A DNA stretch of 64,000 nucleotides from contig OY740766.1 of the NCBI GenBank assembly GCA_963513935.1, positions 2,324,001-2,388,000 of the forward strand, in the 5' to 3' direction. This stretch comes from Aphrophora alni (lineage: Eukaryota; Arthropoda; Insecta; Hemiptera; Aphrophoridae). The position numbers were made by a program, and so were the translations under genes. The notes under the pieces were generated by a model. That model did not search any database, was not told the DNA's origin, and worked only from the letters and a program-made list of their open reading frames with translations. This document shows positions 31,839 to 46,524 of this stretch, in pieces (the first letter of the stretch is position 1; each line of letters starts with the position of its first letter).

Positions 31839-31880
31839 TCTGTAGAGATAACGTGCATTACCTTTGGGCCATTACAATTC
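31839..31880 (-). other. Frq: Frq 5' UTR at the start exon, with upstream acceptor
   Basis: TTTGTTGCAG at 31881-31890 (minus strand) is a good acceptor, so exon 1 probably starts at 31880 and is preceded by one or more non-coding exons further right. A second possible acceptor, CTCTACAG, lies directly before AATGGGC. The promoter is therefore not at this exon. Confidence 0.55.
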
Positions 31881-31890
31881 CTGCAACAAA

Positions 31891-33077
31891 TAACAAAACA
31901 TGATGAATATCTATTTTGAAGTGTCCTTATATTAGGGTTAATTTATTCCTTTCTCTAAACAGCTTCTTGATTCACTGTTTTCGGAGGTCTAGTAACTTCA
32001 GAAGTTGATGTGACATACCAAATTGTAATGAAACTTTTATAATACATCTTTCCAAATAACTTTTATACAACTAATGAAAAGATACAATTAAGTGATTGTA
32101 TCTATTGAAGTGATTGTGGTTAGGGGCAAATTCGAATTATTAACTAATGAATATATAAAGATTTCATTGAAAAATGTTATTACAACTTTCGAAGGTGTTA
32201 GACTGTAAATTTACACATACATTAGCGTGACCGAGGTAGATTTATATACATTTTAAAAAGTTTATCAAATACTATATAATTTAACAAGTTTATTACAGTT
32301 TAAAAACCATAACTAATGAAAGTAGAATTTTATATCAGGGCATGTGAGCAGGTAGTGTGTTCTCTCTCCATTAAGCATTTAACAACTCACCTGACATTTA
32401 AACTGCATTCAATCTATTGACAATAAAGTAAAATGATAGCTATGTTAATTCCACCCGTGCTTTTATATAAAACAATATGACAACTAAGACTTCCTTGTCT
32501 TTAACACTCGTTAATTTATTCAGTCTGCATTGCAGGCGGATGAATGCATATTCCAGCTATAAAACACTGTTTATTACATTTTAACACTGATAAATTATGG
32601 ACGTCATTTAATTTTAATTAATACGGATTGCTATACAATATTTTAACCAGTAACAAAATTATCTCTTATCTATGTCATAATGTTTTGTCTCAGCGATCTT
32701 ATTTTCAATAGCTTTTATTTAATTGGGTTAATTGTCTAGTTGATAGAAGTTGTAAAAATATATGTTATACTTAAGATACAGCTATCAAACAAATCTCTTC
32801 TTCCAATGTTATTTTTTATAAATGTTTATCCTTATTGCGTCGTAACTTGTAAGAACTATATTTGAAAAATAAACGTGTGCAAACAATAAAATTCAAAACT
32901 ATAACTTAATAAATATGTAATATTTCCAAAATTTAATAAACAAATATACGATTTGTAACTATTTATGAAAATTTCTATTAAAAAAAAAGTAAGACATAAC
33001 TAAATATTAATAAATGTTATAAAGCCTTATGTAAACGTTAAGAATTACCAAATTATAGTAGTATTGTTTAATTTTGT

Positions 33078-33151
<74 letters not shown>

Positions 33152-35384
33152 TTAATGTAAACACACACACGCACGCACACACGCGCACACATAATATATA
33201 AATAATAAATTTCATAATTATATGTAATCATACCAACCTATATAATCATGTTGATATGTTTATTATCAGAATATGAACTTTATGAAAGTCGTCAAAAAGT
33301 TGTGAAATACTAAAGTAGCACAATTTACTTTATATATTATACCCAAATATAAGTTTTCAATAATAACTACTTAATTATATAGTTCTGCTGTCTTCCACTC
33401 ATAAAAACAATGGCAACATTTAAAGTGCAGGCTGATAGTTTAAAATTGTTCTTGATAAAATACTATTATAAACTTTCATATACAATAAAATAATTATAAC
33501 AATAGTAAATTGAGATATTATATCGGCAGTAAATCGTCCAATATTATAATTGATAGAGTTAAGGGAAGAAAAATCATTTATTTCAAATAATTTTAAAATA
33601 ATTACAGTTCAAAATTTTAAAGTGTTTTAACCAAAATCATGCTAAAGTAAATTTAAAATTATCATACACAATTAGGATAGATATAATTATGGATTCTCAA
33701 AGTTCATGGCCCAAGCCAATTGTTGTCGGAATTTGAAATTATGTACAAATTGAAAAGGCTATTGACACATGATTATTCAATAATATGCTCGTATGCCTAT
33801 CTTTCAAAACTATTTATAAATATATAGAAATTTAGTCTCCGTTACAGTAAAACCTAATATATAGGTTAATAAAATCACAGATGTAAGTACTGATTTTTAT
33901 ACGGTGTTTTTTCTTTGCATATTCGTACAAATGTGTGGAGATGCATGGACAAGGATCAAGGCTCTATTGTAATAAATTAAGTGGCAAGAAATAATAAACA
34001 AGAGTAAATCCAGCAAATAGCCATGTGTGTGTTTTTACTATATTTTTTTTAAAGTTTTTAGTCGGAATAAATCATTCAAAAAATTTAATGTAGGGGGTTC
34101 TAAAAGTTAAGCAGTCAAAACTTTTTTTCCCAAATCTTGAAAATTGAATCATATATAAAATCAATAAACAAATGGAAGTTTTTATATTAATTATGAAACT
34201 ATTTCTTAGTGAAATTTGTAAATTATCTAACCATGTCAAAACATATTATTTATTACATTTAAACTATTGGTATATAAGATGAGATTAAATATTCTAAAAG
34301 TTAGTTTCGTAAGAATTTTTTTTAGATATAGTGCATTAATTATATAAATGAAATATAATGAAAATAAAATTTATTTAAAAAATGGGTATCTTAAGACTTT
34401 CCTAAAATAATATTTTTGTAGACGTAGAAGACAAAATTATCATTTCTGTGTAGCAGGAGATAAGATTATAAATGTAAAGCTGTAGTTACGTTGGGTTAGA
34501 ATAAAATAACCAGACTTTTCATGTTCGTGTATGAGATAAGAAGATAAATGACAAGCCTTAGTTAAATCTGCTAACAAGAACATCGCCGGACTTCATAAGA
34601 CCGTCGTAAATTTCAACAATCCCCTTGTATAATAAACGTTGCACTTGGGTGATTAATTGAACAACATAGCTAGTTTTAATTATAATCCAGCAATTTATCA
34701 ATTACGGTACACTTAGGAAACTGCTGGTGTTCCAATTAGTGTTCGATGTAGAAATTAGGTCACCTGTAAATAAAAAGAACCCGATTAGTATTGGTTTAAT
34801 TAAATTTCATAGAACTCGTTTTAATAAATCTGACTAAATCAACAAAATAAAACAAATGATTGCATTACTGTTTCATTAAAAAGTGATTACGTATTAAAAG
34901 AAAAAAGCAACTAAGTAAAATAATTCCACGGTTTTACGTTTACAAGGTTTTGCAATGGACTTGTATTATTAACAGAATATAAGTTAAGTACCTTATAAAC
35001 ACTAAAAGAATAATCGTATGTGATAAATTAATTGTCTCGAAATGACTTTATAATATCGAGTGTGCGTTTGCTCAAGGGTGTAAGTTACCCTAATTTTCCT
35101 AAAAAATATCCTAATTTTTCAATTACTTGGTAACTTTCTACAAAAGAAAATCTGATCTACTACGTGATCAGGGTGTGATTTACTTTCAACACGCGGGCAA
35201 TAAGGCTACACAAATAAATGTTGGTATTCATCTGAAGGCAGACGGTGGATATCAGAGAGGATAGAGAATTCTCAGATTTATACTATGCATATGTTAGAAG
35301 TTTTATGGATTTTGCCTCTCTAGTTTAGAAAAATATAAAAGAAATGGTTTTCAAAGACTTGAAAGTATTCGAAAAATGTTTAAA
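31891..35384. other. Probable 5' intron or upstream region of Frq
   Basis: AT-rich, with the TA/CA microsatellite below. A 240-bp stretch at 34.54-34.78 kb is less AT-biased and ends, on the minus strand, at an acceptor-like TTTATTTACAG. It could be a non-coding exon, but I found no matching donor. Confidence 0.3.
33084..33192. repeat. (TA)n plus (CA)n compound microsatellite
   Basis: About 32 TA units at 33084-33148, followed 14 bases on by an imperfect CACACACGCACG run. Confidence 0.95.
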
Positions 35385-35543
35385 ATTTAATATTAAATGT
35401 TGAGCTTGACTTAAGAGAAAAACTATACAGTATAACAAACACACAGAACACAATTCTCATAAAAAAATACGCCTAAGTATCAGGACGCGTTTCAACGACA
35501 AGGTCGTCCTCTTCAGTGATACACCAGCTGAACATTTAATGTT
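35385..35543 (-). mobile_element. Hammerhead family 1 element, single arm
   Basis: Read on the minus strand, it carries the same unit as the right arm of the 31.0-kb element, including its tail (GACTTAAGAGAAAAACTATA on the plus strand), but with no inverted copy. Flanking ATTTAATATT (35385-35394) and ATTTAATGTT (35534-35543) look like a 10-bp target duplication with one change. Confidence 0.7.
35477..35522 (-). ncRNA. Hammerhead ribozyme candidate, family 1
   Basis: GTATCA, CTGAAGA, G, hairpin GACGAC-CTT-GTCGTT, GAAA, C-GC-G, TC, an extra C, then TGATAC pairing with GTATCA. All core boxes are intact. Compared with 31020-31064 there is one inserted C at the cleavage-site side of stem I. Confidence 0.5.
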
Positions 35544-37269
35544 AATTAATGATATTTAAAATTTAATGTTAATGTTAAAGTATCACAACATTGAAATTAA
35601 AAATTTAATGTGTACAAATGATAACCATTTCATAGTGATACAAAATGTATTTTGGTTCCAAGAAACTCGAATAGTTTTTTTTATATTATTTTTGTTTTGT
35701 AATTTATTTCGCACATTTGTTTTTGCTTATTTGTTACAATTAATAGTTTCCCGTATTGGTTGTGCAACGTATTAAGTATTTAAATGGAGTAAAAAACATT
35801 TTGTACGAGAAGAAGAGTGAAAATACACAAAAATAATACCGATAAAACATTTCCGACTTCGTAACTCTAAAAGTTACATATAAATAAATATTTCTTTATG
35901 TATTTGAATGATGAAAGGAAAAAGGGAATGTGTACTTTTATGATGCTCTATCAAACAGTTTTGACGTCTTTATAAGCGGATTTCAACTGAAACGAACTAT
36001 TTATTTTCTCCATACCTCGTCTCTGCAGCAACAAGATAAGCTTTAACACTGGCGAGGTATAGCACCAATAATTTTTGACAGAGCATTGAGTGTAGCTTAG
36101 GTAAAAGAATAAAGCTAGGTATAAATACGCTACGCTTTTATGTGTAGATTTAGAAAAGACTTATTTTTGCACTCTTTTTAGACAATTTTTACATTTACAG
36201 TGATATCCAACTTAAATAATAAACCATAACGATTTAAATAGAGTTGTATTACCTGTCTTTATATACGCCTTGTATGATTGGGAATATGTAAATTTGTGAG
36301 TGTGTTTGATAAATTTTTGCACATCAATGGAAACACCATTTTTTAAAAACAAAAATAGGTTTTGGTATTAGTCCAAATTTTTGACACTTCTTAACATGAC
36401 CATCTAAAAATAAATTCATATTATCTATTTAAAATATTTCAAGAGAAGATCTACTTCAAATCCCTGAGTTTATAATTATAGGGGACAATTCGATATTTCA
36501 AAGTTTTCATTTTGAGGACCATTTTAAAAATATGGAGATATATTATAACATTTATTACGAATGAGATATCAAAGTATATATATTTTAAAACGGAAAACTA
36601 GTTACAAACAAAATTTAAATTTAATAATTTTTATAGAAAGAGATTGTTCACTGATTTCTCAACAATATTACCTGTTTTTTACCTTAAGGAGGAATCAGTT
36701 TAACCCATCTAATGTATTCTAATTAAAAGGACAAACAATGAAGAACTATTAATGGCGAAACAGACTAACAAATTCAGTGACATTGTAATAAAAATAAGAG
36801 GTGGAAATATCGGCTTCAAAAACTGAAACTGTCATCCAAATAAAAACCTTTTAATAAATGGTTAAAAACTCAAAACCAGTGCTATTAATATACAATTAAT
36901 TAGGTATATGACTTTTTGTATGAGGAGCTGTGTTTTTTTCTGAAAATGATGTAAATGGGCGGACTAACATCTTGATATAATTTTATTTTTGCCCTAACGA
37001 TTGCCAAATTTTGTACTCAAAATTTTAGTTGTCTCTTTCGAATACTCTTCCGCAATCCCATACAAACTGGGATATGTACCAAATGTAATAAAATTTTATC
37101 TATTAACCCTAGTGAATTGTATTTATTTTACTTCCATCCATTTCCAATATATAATAATTTAATGTTCATTTAAGTTTAAATTTAAATTTTTCACTTACAG
37201 CAGCTCCGGAGGTATATTTTGACGCAGAGAAAAACTGGTCTAACTCTACTTTGTTTTATTCCATGAATC
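35544..37269. other. Non-coding AT-rich region
   Basis: No conserved frame is seen. The 69-codon plus-strand frame at 35566-35775 is hydrophobic and Phe-rich without a recognised motif. GGCGAAACAG near 36.75 kb recalls the hammerhead families but lacks the preceding hairpin. Confidence 0.4.
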
Positions 37270-38716
37270 TAAATATAGATATTAAATTTATTGCAGTAAG
37301 TTACAGTAATATATTTGTAATGCAGCTTATTAAATATAACAAATATAGATAAAAACTTGTTTCAGTAAGTTATATTAATATATTTGTAATGCAGCCTAAT
37401 AAATATGACAGAGATAAAAAATTTGTTGCAGTGAGTTACATTAATATATTTGTAATGCAGCTTAATAAATATAACAAATATAGATAAAAACTTGTTACAG
37501 TTAGTTACATTAATATATTTGTAATGCAGCCTAATAAATATGACAGAGATAAAAAATTTTTTCCAGTGAGTTACATTAATATATTTGTAATGCAACTTAA
37601 TAAATATAACAAATATAGATAAAAATTTGTTGCAGTGAGTTACATTAATATAATTGTAATGCAGCTAAATAAATATAACAAATATAGATAAAATCTTGTT
37701 GCAGTAAGTTACAGTAAAATACTTGTAATGCAGCTTATTAAATATAACAAATATAGATAAAAACTTGTTGCAGTAAGTTACATTATTATATTTGTAATGC
37801 AGCTTATTAAATATAAGGAACATAGATAAAAAACATGTTGCAGTAAGTTACATTAATATAATTGTAATGCAGCTAAATAAATATAACAAATATAGATAAA
37901 AACTTGTTGTAGTAAGTTATTAATATATTTGTAATGCAGCTTATTAAATATAACAAATATAGATAAAACTTTTTGCAATAAGTTACATTAATATATTTGT
38001 AATGCAGCTTATTAAATGTAACAAATATAGATAAAAACTTGTTGCAAGTTACATTAATATATTTGTAATGCAGCTTATTAAATATAACAAATATAGATAA
38101 AAACTTGTTGCAGTGAGTTACATTAATATATTTGTAATGCAGCCTAATAAATATAACAAATATAAATAAAATCTTGTTGCAGTAAGTTACATTAATATAT
38201 TAGTAATGCAGCCTAATAAATATGACAGAGATAAAAAACCTGTTGCAGTGAGTTACATTAATATATTTGTAATGCAGCTTATTGAATATAACAAATATAG
38301 ATAAAAACTTGTTGCAGTTAGTTACATTAATATATTTGTAATGCAGCTTATTAAATATAACAAATACAGATAAAAACTTGTTGCAGTAAGTTACATTAAT
38401 ATACTTGCAATGCAGCTTATTAAATATAAGGAACATAGATAAAAAACATGTTGCAGTAAGTTACAATAATATATTTGTAATGCAGCCTATTAAATATAGC
38501 AAATATAGATAAAAACTTGTTGCAATAAGTTACATTAATATACTTGCAATGTAGCTTATTAAATATAAGGAACATACTGTAGATAAAAAAGATGTTGCAG
38601 TAAGTTATATTAATAAACTTGAATTGCAGCTAAATAAATATGACAAACATATGAAAACATGTTGCAGTAAGTTACATTATTATACTAGTAATACAACATA
38701 ATAAATCTGAGAAACA
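37270..38716. repeat. 69-bp satellite array (about 21 copies)
   Basis: The unit TTGCAGTAAGTTACATTAAT then ATATTTGTAATGCAGCTTAT then TAAATATAACAAATATAGAT then AAAAACTTG is 69 bp. Shorter 65-bp variants carry TGACAGAGATAAAAAA. Copies diverge toward the right end. Minus-strand frames rich in HYKYINVT are repeat artefacts. One diverged monomer lies apart near 42.48-42.56 kb. Confidence 0.95.
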
Positions 38717-40757
38717 TAGATAAAAACAGCAATATACATAACTCAAAATAAGAATAGAGTAATAAAACCACAATATGCATAGTTTCAAATAAAACAATTA
38801 AATAATATCACAATTAATTCAAAACCTTACTATGACGTATCTTGAAATGGTTAAAGTTCTAGAGAGAAGGGATGAAAAGATTGTGAAGTCTAATGTTCCA
38901 ATACAACCAGATTCTGTTAACGATGTTGTAAGATAAACCAATTGTTGAATAATTGGATATGTAAAAATGTCGGAACAGTCTCAGAGTGTGAGACAGAATC
39001 TAAAACTCTAATGTTGCAAACATTCCAGGTCAGAGGAATCGATCTGTGAGTGTTTAACACAAGACGAAATGAAAACGATGTTTTTTTAAAATATAATTTT
39101 ATATTTTAAAATTTTATTTCAATGTTGTAATATTTTAACATTATAAGTTTTATAAATTACAGAGGCAAAATCCATGACACTTCTAACATAGGCATAGTAC
39201 AAAACCGAGAGTGGAAGTCCGAGTAAAATAAATCAAAGTAAATAATTTAGGTCAGAACCGGCGGTTTATTCCCAAATACGATACGAAAACCATTTAGTTC
39301 AGTGTATAATCCACCCTCTGTTGCAAACCTGAATGACTCGAAGCTTCCCAAATAATTTATGTAATATATTCAGCGCTATAATACAATAGTCTACTACTCA
39401 GCATTATGTATTTATAATATACAATTTTGTATGTTACTCTTTTGGAACTAATAATTGTGTAATAGAAGATACAGTTCAGTGTTATGTTTAAATAACGGTC
39501 GCGTTTTGAATATTTTATTTTTATTCCCGTAGTCGAAACTATTTTAAAATTATTGTAAAATGAAAAGTTTTATTAAAATCTGTACTTAAAAAAAATAAGT
39601 TTGGGTTTAATAGTCAAAAATTAAAAAGAAATTGTTTCCGGTAAAACAATAAAATAATACATAAATATGATTTTATGTTAAGCATCCCAAAAGAACGCAA
39701 AATTTCTAAGTTTTTAAATTATATTTCGTCTATTATGGAGTTAAAAAGTATTAATTATGTTATTTCCACTACTTTTATAATTACATTACTTAAAAAGTTA
39801 CAGATTGTATACAACTAACACAAATTATCGTTGCCACTTAACACAAAAGTGTCAGTTCATTTCAAGAAACCAATGGTAAGCTATACATTAAATTTAATAT
39901 ACAAACTAAAACATAAAGAAATGAACGTTCTAAAACCGTTCAGCAAACATCAGGTTTATGGAAATGGCTACGTTACTTATGAAAAACATTAACGATATTT
40001 TATTCTCCAAAACTATTTAAAATCTGGTTTTGTAATGTCTTAAAGCACAAATAGAATAAATAACAACAATTTTGCAAAAACAATTAAGTTTTTTTTAGCT
40101 TTAGAAAATATTAAAAGAACATTCATATCACCAGACACATTTCTCTATGTTGAGTATTTATTTTCTCTTTGAAAAAAAGTAGGTTACATTTCAAGATTTT
40201 AATTGCGCAATACATCCCCTGAAAGGATTTAAAGTAAAGCTTGTCAGCAGATGTCATTAGGTGCATATATATATATATATATATATAGATTATAAATGAC
40301 ATTTACAATTAATAATAATTTCTGGCTCAACTTTTTTACATGTACCACAATAACATGAACTACACATTTAGAAATTATTTCTATACTTTGATATGCAATT
40401 TATAGTCTTCTCTCCTTTATATATCTTGGACGCTCTTTGAACTAGATAGTTTCCAATTTTTATTTCCATGAAGTTGGTATTAATTACAGCTCAAAATATA
40501 CATGTTTCAATGTTGAATATTCACTCTGTGGATATAGATTAAATATTTCCTCATAGAGCTTTCATCCTGCACTCAGCTAAATTAATATTTCAGCTATGTG
40601 TTTGTTAATTTCGTATCCTTATAAAATCCTCATGAACTTATTTGATACAGATATGTTTTTTTGAATGTTAAAAATATCAAAAAGTCTTAATATCTCTGGT
40701 TCTAATTTTGATAGAGATATGAAATAAACGGAATTTCGTAGTGATCAACGTCCTCTA

Positions 40758-40810
<53 letters not shown>

Positions 40811-41839
40811 GATAAGATATTTGATTATTACAACGATTTTATAATCAATGGCTAATATCAATTAAACTTATTTTACTTAAAAATAATTTCCTTAGTTTTA
40901 TAATTATTGGATGATGGATTTAAATAATATTTTTAATCATTGTAAATAATTTGTCAGAGTTTAATGCACTTTTATTAATACTTATCATCTAAACATAACC
41001 TGATCTCCTGCTTCTTGAGGATAACATAATGTAATGGTACAGCCAAAGTCTGATGTTCAATGAATAATGTATTCAGAGGTTCCTATAAAACCTTTAGGAA
41101 TCCACTTTTATTAGATATTGGTAAAAGGTTGCCAGCTTCTGGTGTTACTGACTTTCAATAACCGGTGAAACACTATTGAGGTCAAATATTTTCGACCAAG
41201 AAATACTGTTTCGGATAAGTAATAGCAATCTACATCCATGAATAAGTTATTGCACCACTGTTCATTAGTCGTGAGTTATTAACAACCATGTTTCTTGTAG
41301 AAGACTGCGTGGTTAATGGTGAATAAATAAGGGTGGGAATAAAATTGCGCTCATGTTCACATTTCTGTTGTTACAACATTAATAAATTTAAATGTTAAAA
41401 TTTGTCCATTTTTAAAGGCGTTATACTAATTGATACAAATTTAATTTTCACTTGGTGTGTTAAATATATCTTTAGAAGTTTTCAAATAAATCAACATACT
41501 AGGTGGATAAAGTTTTTAGGTAAAGTACGTGTTTTAGTGATAAAACCGCTACAATTTCTTACTCCAAACACTTTTGGTTTAAAGATAATTTTTTTAATGA
41601 ACACTTCCCCCACTAAAACTGCAATGTATGGCTTTCTGTGAATATTTTGTCAAGTTTGTCTCCATTTTCGGCATCCAATAAGACTAACGATATGTTCATT
41701 GTAATAAAATAAAGGTAATATTCCCAAATTCGTTAGGTCGTAATTTCAAAAAACGTGGAATAAAACGTGAAATTAACTCTACGAGAATATGAAATTAGAA
41801 AGTATTTAGTTTTTTAAATACGTTTTTTGAGGTTACAAA
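38717..41839. other. Non-coding AT-rich region
   Basis: No gene is recognised. It contains short (TA)n runs at 40265-40286 and 40760-40806. Confidence 0.5.
40760..40806. repeat. (TA)n microsatellite
   Basis: About 23 TA units. Confidence 0.95.
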
Positions 41840-41840
41840 C

Positions 41841-42259
41841 AATATACCGTAATATAGTTAATTACCTTAGAGGTAGTCCTCAGTCCGTATATTAGTTTGG
41901 CTACAGCGAACATGTCTACATTTCATTTCAACTAAAGTTAATTATCAATATCATACTGATAACTGCTGTATAGATCCAGTACCATACCTGCAGCTGGACA
42001 AGTAAGACCTTATAATGTGGCCACAAACAATTTTATTATTTATGTATGACGAGTCATACTCCGATTTTATATGTGTTAGTGTTGTGTTGTGTTACGTGTT
42101 TATGTGTTAGTGCGGGCCTGACGAAGCCGACAGTGTTCTGCGAAACAGCGGTGTAGCTATAACTAATATACGGACTGAGGACAACCTCTAAGTTAATTAA
42201 CTATATTATATATTAAACAGTCCAAGGCAACACATTATACTTCATAAAATATACTGTAA
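41841..42259 (+). mobile_element. Foldback retroelement, hammerhead-like family 4
   Basis: Inverted arms at 41850-41907 and 42152-42208 (TAACTAATATACGGACTGAG on the right) are separated by about 245 bp. Just before the right arm is CTGACGA...GCGAAACAGCGGTGTAGC, giving the hammerhead boxes CTGACGA, GAAAC, a short loop, G, TA and then a weak outer stem. AATATACCGTAA on the left and AATATACTGTAA (42248-42259) may be an imperfect 12-bp target duplication. The tail is about 35-40 nt. Confidence 0.6.
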
Positions 42260-45200
42260 CCTTAGGTTATTGATTGATTTTAAGAGGTATTATTTCATAC
42301 AAAATGTGCAATTTTATTTTCTATAGGAATTTGTTTTAATTAGTTGAAAACTAAAATTAAACTGCACTAATGAAATTTAGATTTGGCTTACGTACCCTTA
42401 GGTTACACACTGATGCTAAATGAGGTAAAAGTTTAGATGATTTCTTTAACAGTTGCCTTTTACATTATCTGACGTGGATATAAATATAACAAACATATAA
42501 AAATATGTTGCAATAAGTTGCATAATAACTTGAAATGCAGCTTAATAAATATGATGAGAATTACCTCACTATTTGATGATTTTAAAAGATAAATGTAGTT
42601 CATTTAGTGGCTAAAAATAAAGTTTTGATGGCGTTTTCTATTGTTTGCTAAAAAAAGAAAAGAATATTTTTTTAATATTTGTGTAGCCTAATGTAGTATT
42701 AGTTTTCCTCAATATAACTATTTTTTTTAAGTCTATTTACTTTCTCAACTCACATTTTACAATTACTTTATTTTTCATATAAAATAAGGTGTTACCATTT
42801 TCTACATTTTTAATAATATTTTTCATTTGTCACATACACTTTTAAGTATCCGTTTAGTTTCGGACTGTATAATATACACAGGTATCTGTGCAATTTTGAC
42901 GTTTCTCCAATGATAAACATATTAATTATTTATTCACTAAACATTAGTAGTCGTGATTGATTGACACAAATAACATCTGTTCTCTAGACTGACTTTATAA
43001 TACGCTGAATCAATAACGTAGGATAAACGTTCAAACGAAATAATAGCTATGGATTATTTTATTTCTAGCTCTATCAATAACATAAAATCAATGGTCGGAC
43101 TTTTTAATTTTAATTAATGTATATTGCAAGCGGAAATTATTCATACACTGTAAATATGCTAACACTTTGTATATTTTATTGTGAATGGTTTTATCCACTT
43201 GCAAATCAGGTTCTCAATGTTAGGATTTCTGTAAGTAAAGACAATTTGTGTACATATACAAATACAAAGACAACAGCTCTAGAACTACATATATTTTATT
43301 TTATATATACTATTCGTATCTGTCAAATGTAGTCTTTATTTTTATTTTAACTTTACCTTCTATGTGGCCACAGGCAGCATCATCAGGCCAGCTGTTATGT
43401 CCATCAAACACTTATAAATACACAATACTTGTAACACATATTTTTATACATTTTTTGTACACGTCATATAATAAATAAATTATGTTTAACATTGTTACAC
43501 TTTTGAGGTACCTCCTTCTGGTGTATTTCTTCTAAAACTGATTTGGAAAGATGAGGCGCAGGTCTGTTCAATGCTTATCAGTTTGTACTTTGTTTATATA
43601 TTTAATTTAAATACATCAATCTTATCTCAGATAAAAGTTAACAGTTGAAAAACATTTGCAACCTTTCTCACTCACCTATTTTTAAAAAAAATCTTTTGAT
43701 CACCAAAAATTTCAAATCAGTAGTTATCAGTCAAAGAGTGAAAATAAACCATGAACGGTGTCCTTGAAAACAAAATTATGTATTTAAGATTGATCAAGCG
43801 ATAAACGTGTCCTTGAACTAAATCCTATTTGATTACAGCTTTCAATGACAACGGGCAGGATTCAATACCCTAATATTGTTTTACTTGCGATATTGCTTAC
43901 GGATTGTGATCGTTAGTCATCAAATTTTTTTGAATGCATTCAGTAGAAACTACTATCGTCACAGTCCGATTGTGGAATATTTGTTGTTGTTTTTTACTAA
44001 TAATTCAAATTCTCTTTTTGGAGAGATGACTATCAAACTTTACAGTCGATTTTGAAAAATTGTAATTTATTTATTTCACTAGTGACAGCTATCTCGAAAT
44101 TTTGAGTTGTCCCCTAAAACGTAAAAAAAAAAAAAAAAAATCAATTTGGAATTTATCAAGCTTGTTTTTAAAAGTTTGTCTGGACCAGATTTTATGAAAA
44201 AGTGGCTACATGAAAAAACCCAATACTCTAATGAGAGCGTGACGCATGTGATCTGGTCGAGGCTTCTTCTGATTGGATTAAAAACTATTCACCTGAGAAC
44301 ATGTAATATCAATAATATATAACAATGGCCAAACCATCAGGTGTAAATTGTTTAAAAAAACTGGGTATGAGTTTTGACAGAAATACAAAGAGTGCTATGA
44401 AAGACATTGACAAATTAAGATTAAGGGATAATTCGAGCGACTGTGGAAGTAAATATAAATTCTAGGCAGACTGAGAGGAAGTAGAGAGGATGCAGAGAGC
44501 CCATGCTATGGACCTTGTATGTTTTAAGTAAAGAAGGTAAAGTTAGATTAGGGAACATAAATAAATTACCTAAATCTTAAGTTGCGATTTCTTCAAAACT
44601 TGGTTTAAACATATCTCGGAAACTATTTAAAATATTGTAATGCAATTTGGACCACAGTTTCTATAGTTTTATAAAAAAACTGTTTGTCACTTTTATTGAA
44701 GAAATCTCTAATTTAAATTGTAGTACACACATAGGATCAAGTGTGTAACAAACTTTGTATATATTCAATGGTCTTGGAGACAGGTGTGTAGCAACTTTAC
44801 CAATTGAAAATGGTAAAGTTAGGATTTCATGGGTCCCAATAATCAAACTTTAGATATAATATGTACAGGAAGAAATACACAAAATTAATTATAATAACTT
44901 AGTAAATATATATTTGTTTTGATATTACATATACGTTGCTTAAATTGTTATTTATAACGTTAACTGTGTAACTGTCTAATTGCAACAAAAAAAGCAAATT
45001 CAGTAAGTATTGTTTACATAAGCTTTGATTGTAAGTTCGTAGTTTGTAGATAGTATTAGTATTTAAAAAATGTGTCTGTACCAACACTGGCTAAAATATA
45101 AATCATTAGTTTGAATAATTGAGGTAAAAACAAACAACAGTAAGTTACATATCAATAATATAGTGACTGAGTTCAGTTTCTTGTTTTTCAAAGTTATCCG

Positions 45201-45412
45201 TTATTCTAGAACATTACTGTAGATAGATCTCCCTCAGTTATTGTCTCTAAAGCTGACTATGTCACGAAATCCTTTCAATGACATTTTCAATCGCTCTTTA
45301 TTGATCTCTCTCAGAGCTTTATCTCAGGTCTTATCCAACTCAAATCTTCTTTCTTACTTATTTCAAAATAAATTCAATGCGTCCACGACTTAAATAACAC
45401 ACACTTTTATTA

Positions 45413-45414
<2 letters not shown>

Positions 45415-45469
<55 letters not shown>
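45415..45469. repeat. (TA)n microsatellite
   Basis: About 27 TA units. Confidence 0.95.
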
Positions 45470-45472
<3 letters not shown>

Positions 45473-46012
45473 CTATTATATTATTTAAGTGTTGGACATG
45501 ATATCATAAATAATAAGAAGTAAAATATCAGTTTAACAAGTTAACTTTACATTTATTAAAAAAAAATTAATGATTGCTGTATATAAATAGATTTTTTCTT
45601 AATGTCAGATAGTAGTGGATTATTATTTAAATGTTTATTTTTTCTAGAGAGCATCCATTAATCAAAAGCAATTAAATAACCTGAATTACCACACCCATAT
45701 GAAATACTATTTCCAGATGTATAAGAATGTAGTTACAAGTTTATAATATTGCATAAAATTATAATATTAACAATAATAGACAAACTATTTCTTACAAAAC
45801 TAAAATTTAAGTTACTTTATTGTTGAATAAATCTTTACCAAAAACTGTGACCAGTAGATTATTAATGATTTAATCTCATATAGGAATATTAATATGGCTA
45901 ATAATATGGTACCTACATTTATATGCTTCGAAAGCTACTGCATTTTTTCGAGAGGAGATTTTCTAACCTGAAAAACTTTTATGAATAGGTCATTAAGTAT
46001 GTAGTTTATATA

Positions 46013-46015
<3 letters not shown>

Positions 46016-46056
<41 letters not shown>
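46016..46056. repeat. (TA)n microsatellite
   Basis: About 20 TA units. A second run of about 15 units is at 46237-46267. Confidence 0.9.
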
Positions 46057-46058
<2 letters not shown>

Positions 46059-46235
46059 AAATCGTGAAAACCCATAGAAAATGATTTTTCTCGAAATTTT
46101 GACAAAGTTCATTGGATTCCTGATCTTGAAAACCCTTTATATGCAAAATATGGAGAAAATCGTTAGAGTCTTTTTTGAGATAAAATTACTGGAAATAGGC
46201 ACATACATACAATTACTTGCTCGTTTAATAGAATA

Positions 46236-46270
<35 letters not shown>

Positions 46271-46524
46271 AGACTTTATGTAATGTATATCTCTTGCTAT
46301 ATAGTTTTATTATAGTCATTAGTTTTTTCGATGAGAGCAACAGATAAAAGAGCAAAACAATAAATAAACCATGCACTTTGAAACGGAACAATCACAAATC
46401 ATGTTTAACAACACTGTCGTAAAACAATGAACTAAAATCCCGTGCTTCCTGGTGGAATGCAATAATGTTTGTCTCATTCGTTTTACCATTGTATGCAATC
46501 TGATTTTGACGCTATATGTTATTT

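Larger units (their letters stand above)
42260..46520. other. Region without a recognised gene
   Basis: It contains a diverged satellite monomer near 42.5 kb and TA runs. CAGCATCATCAGGCCAGCTG near 43.38 kb (minus strand CTGATGATGCTG) is reminiscent of a hammerhead-type head but lacks GAAAC. A 46-codon frame at 44325-44465 (MAKPSGVNCLKKLGM start) has mixed composition but no known motif. Confidence 0.35.

Noticed and set aside
36725..36770. Further hammerhead copy near GGCGAAACAG
   Set aside because: The stem II hairpin and CTGANGA box cannot be formed.
37362..38436. Repeated HYKYINVT frames
   Set aside because: They arise from the 69-bp satellite and shift with monomer length.
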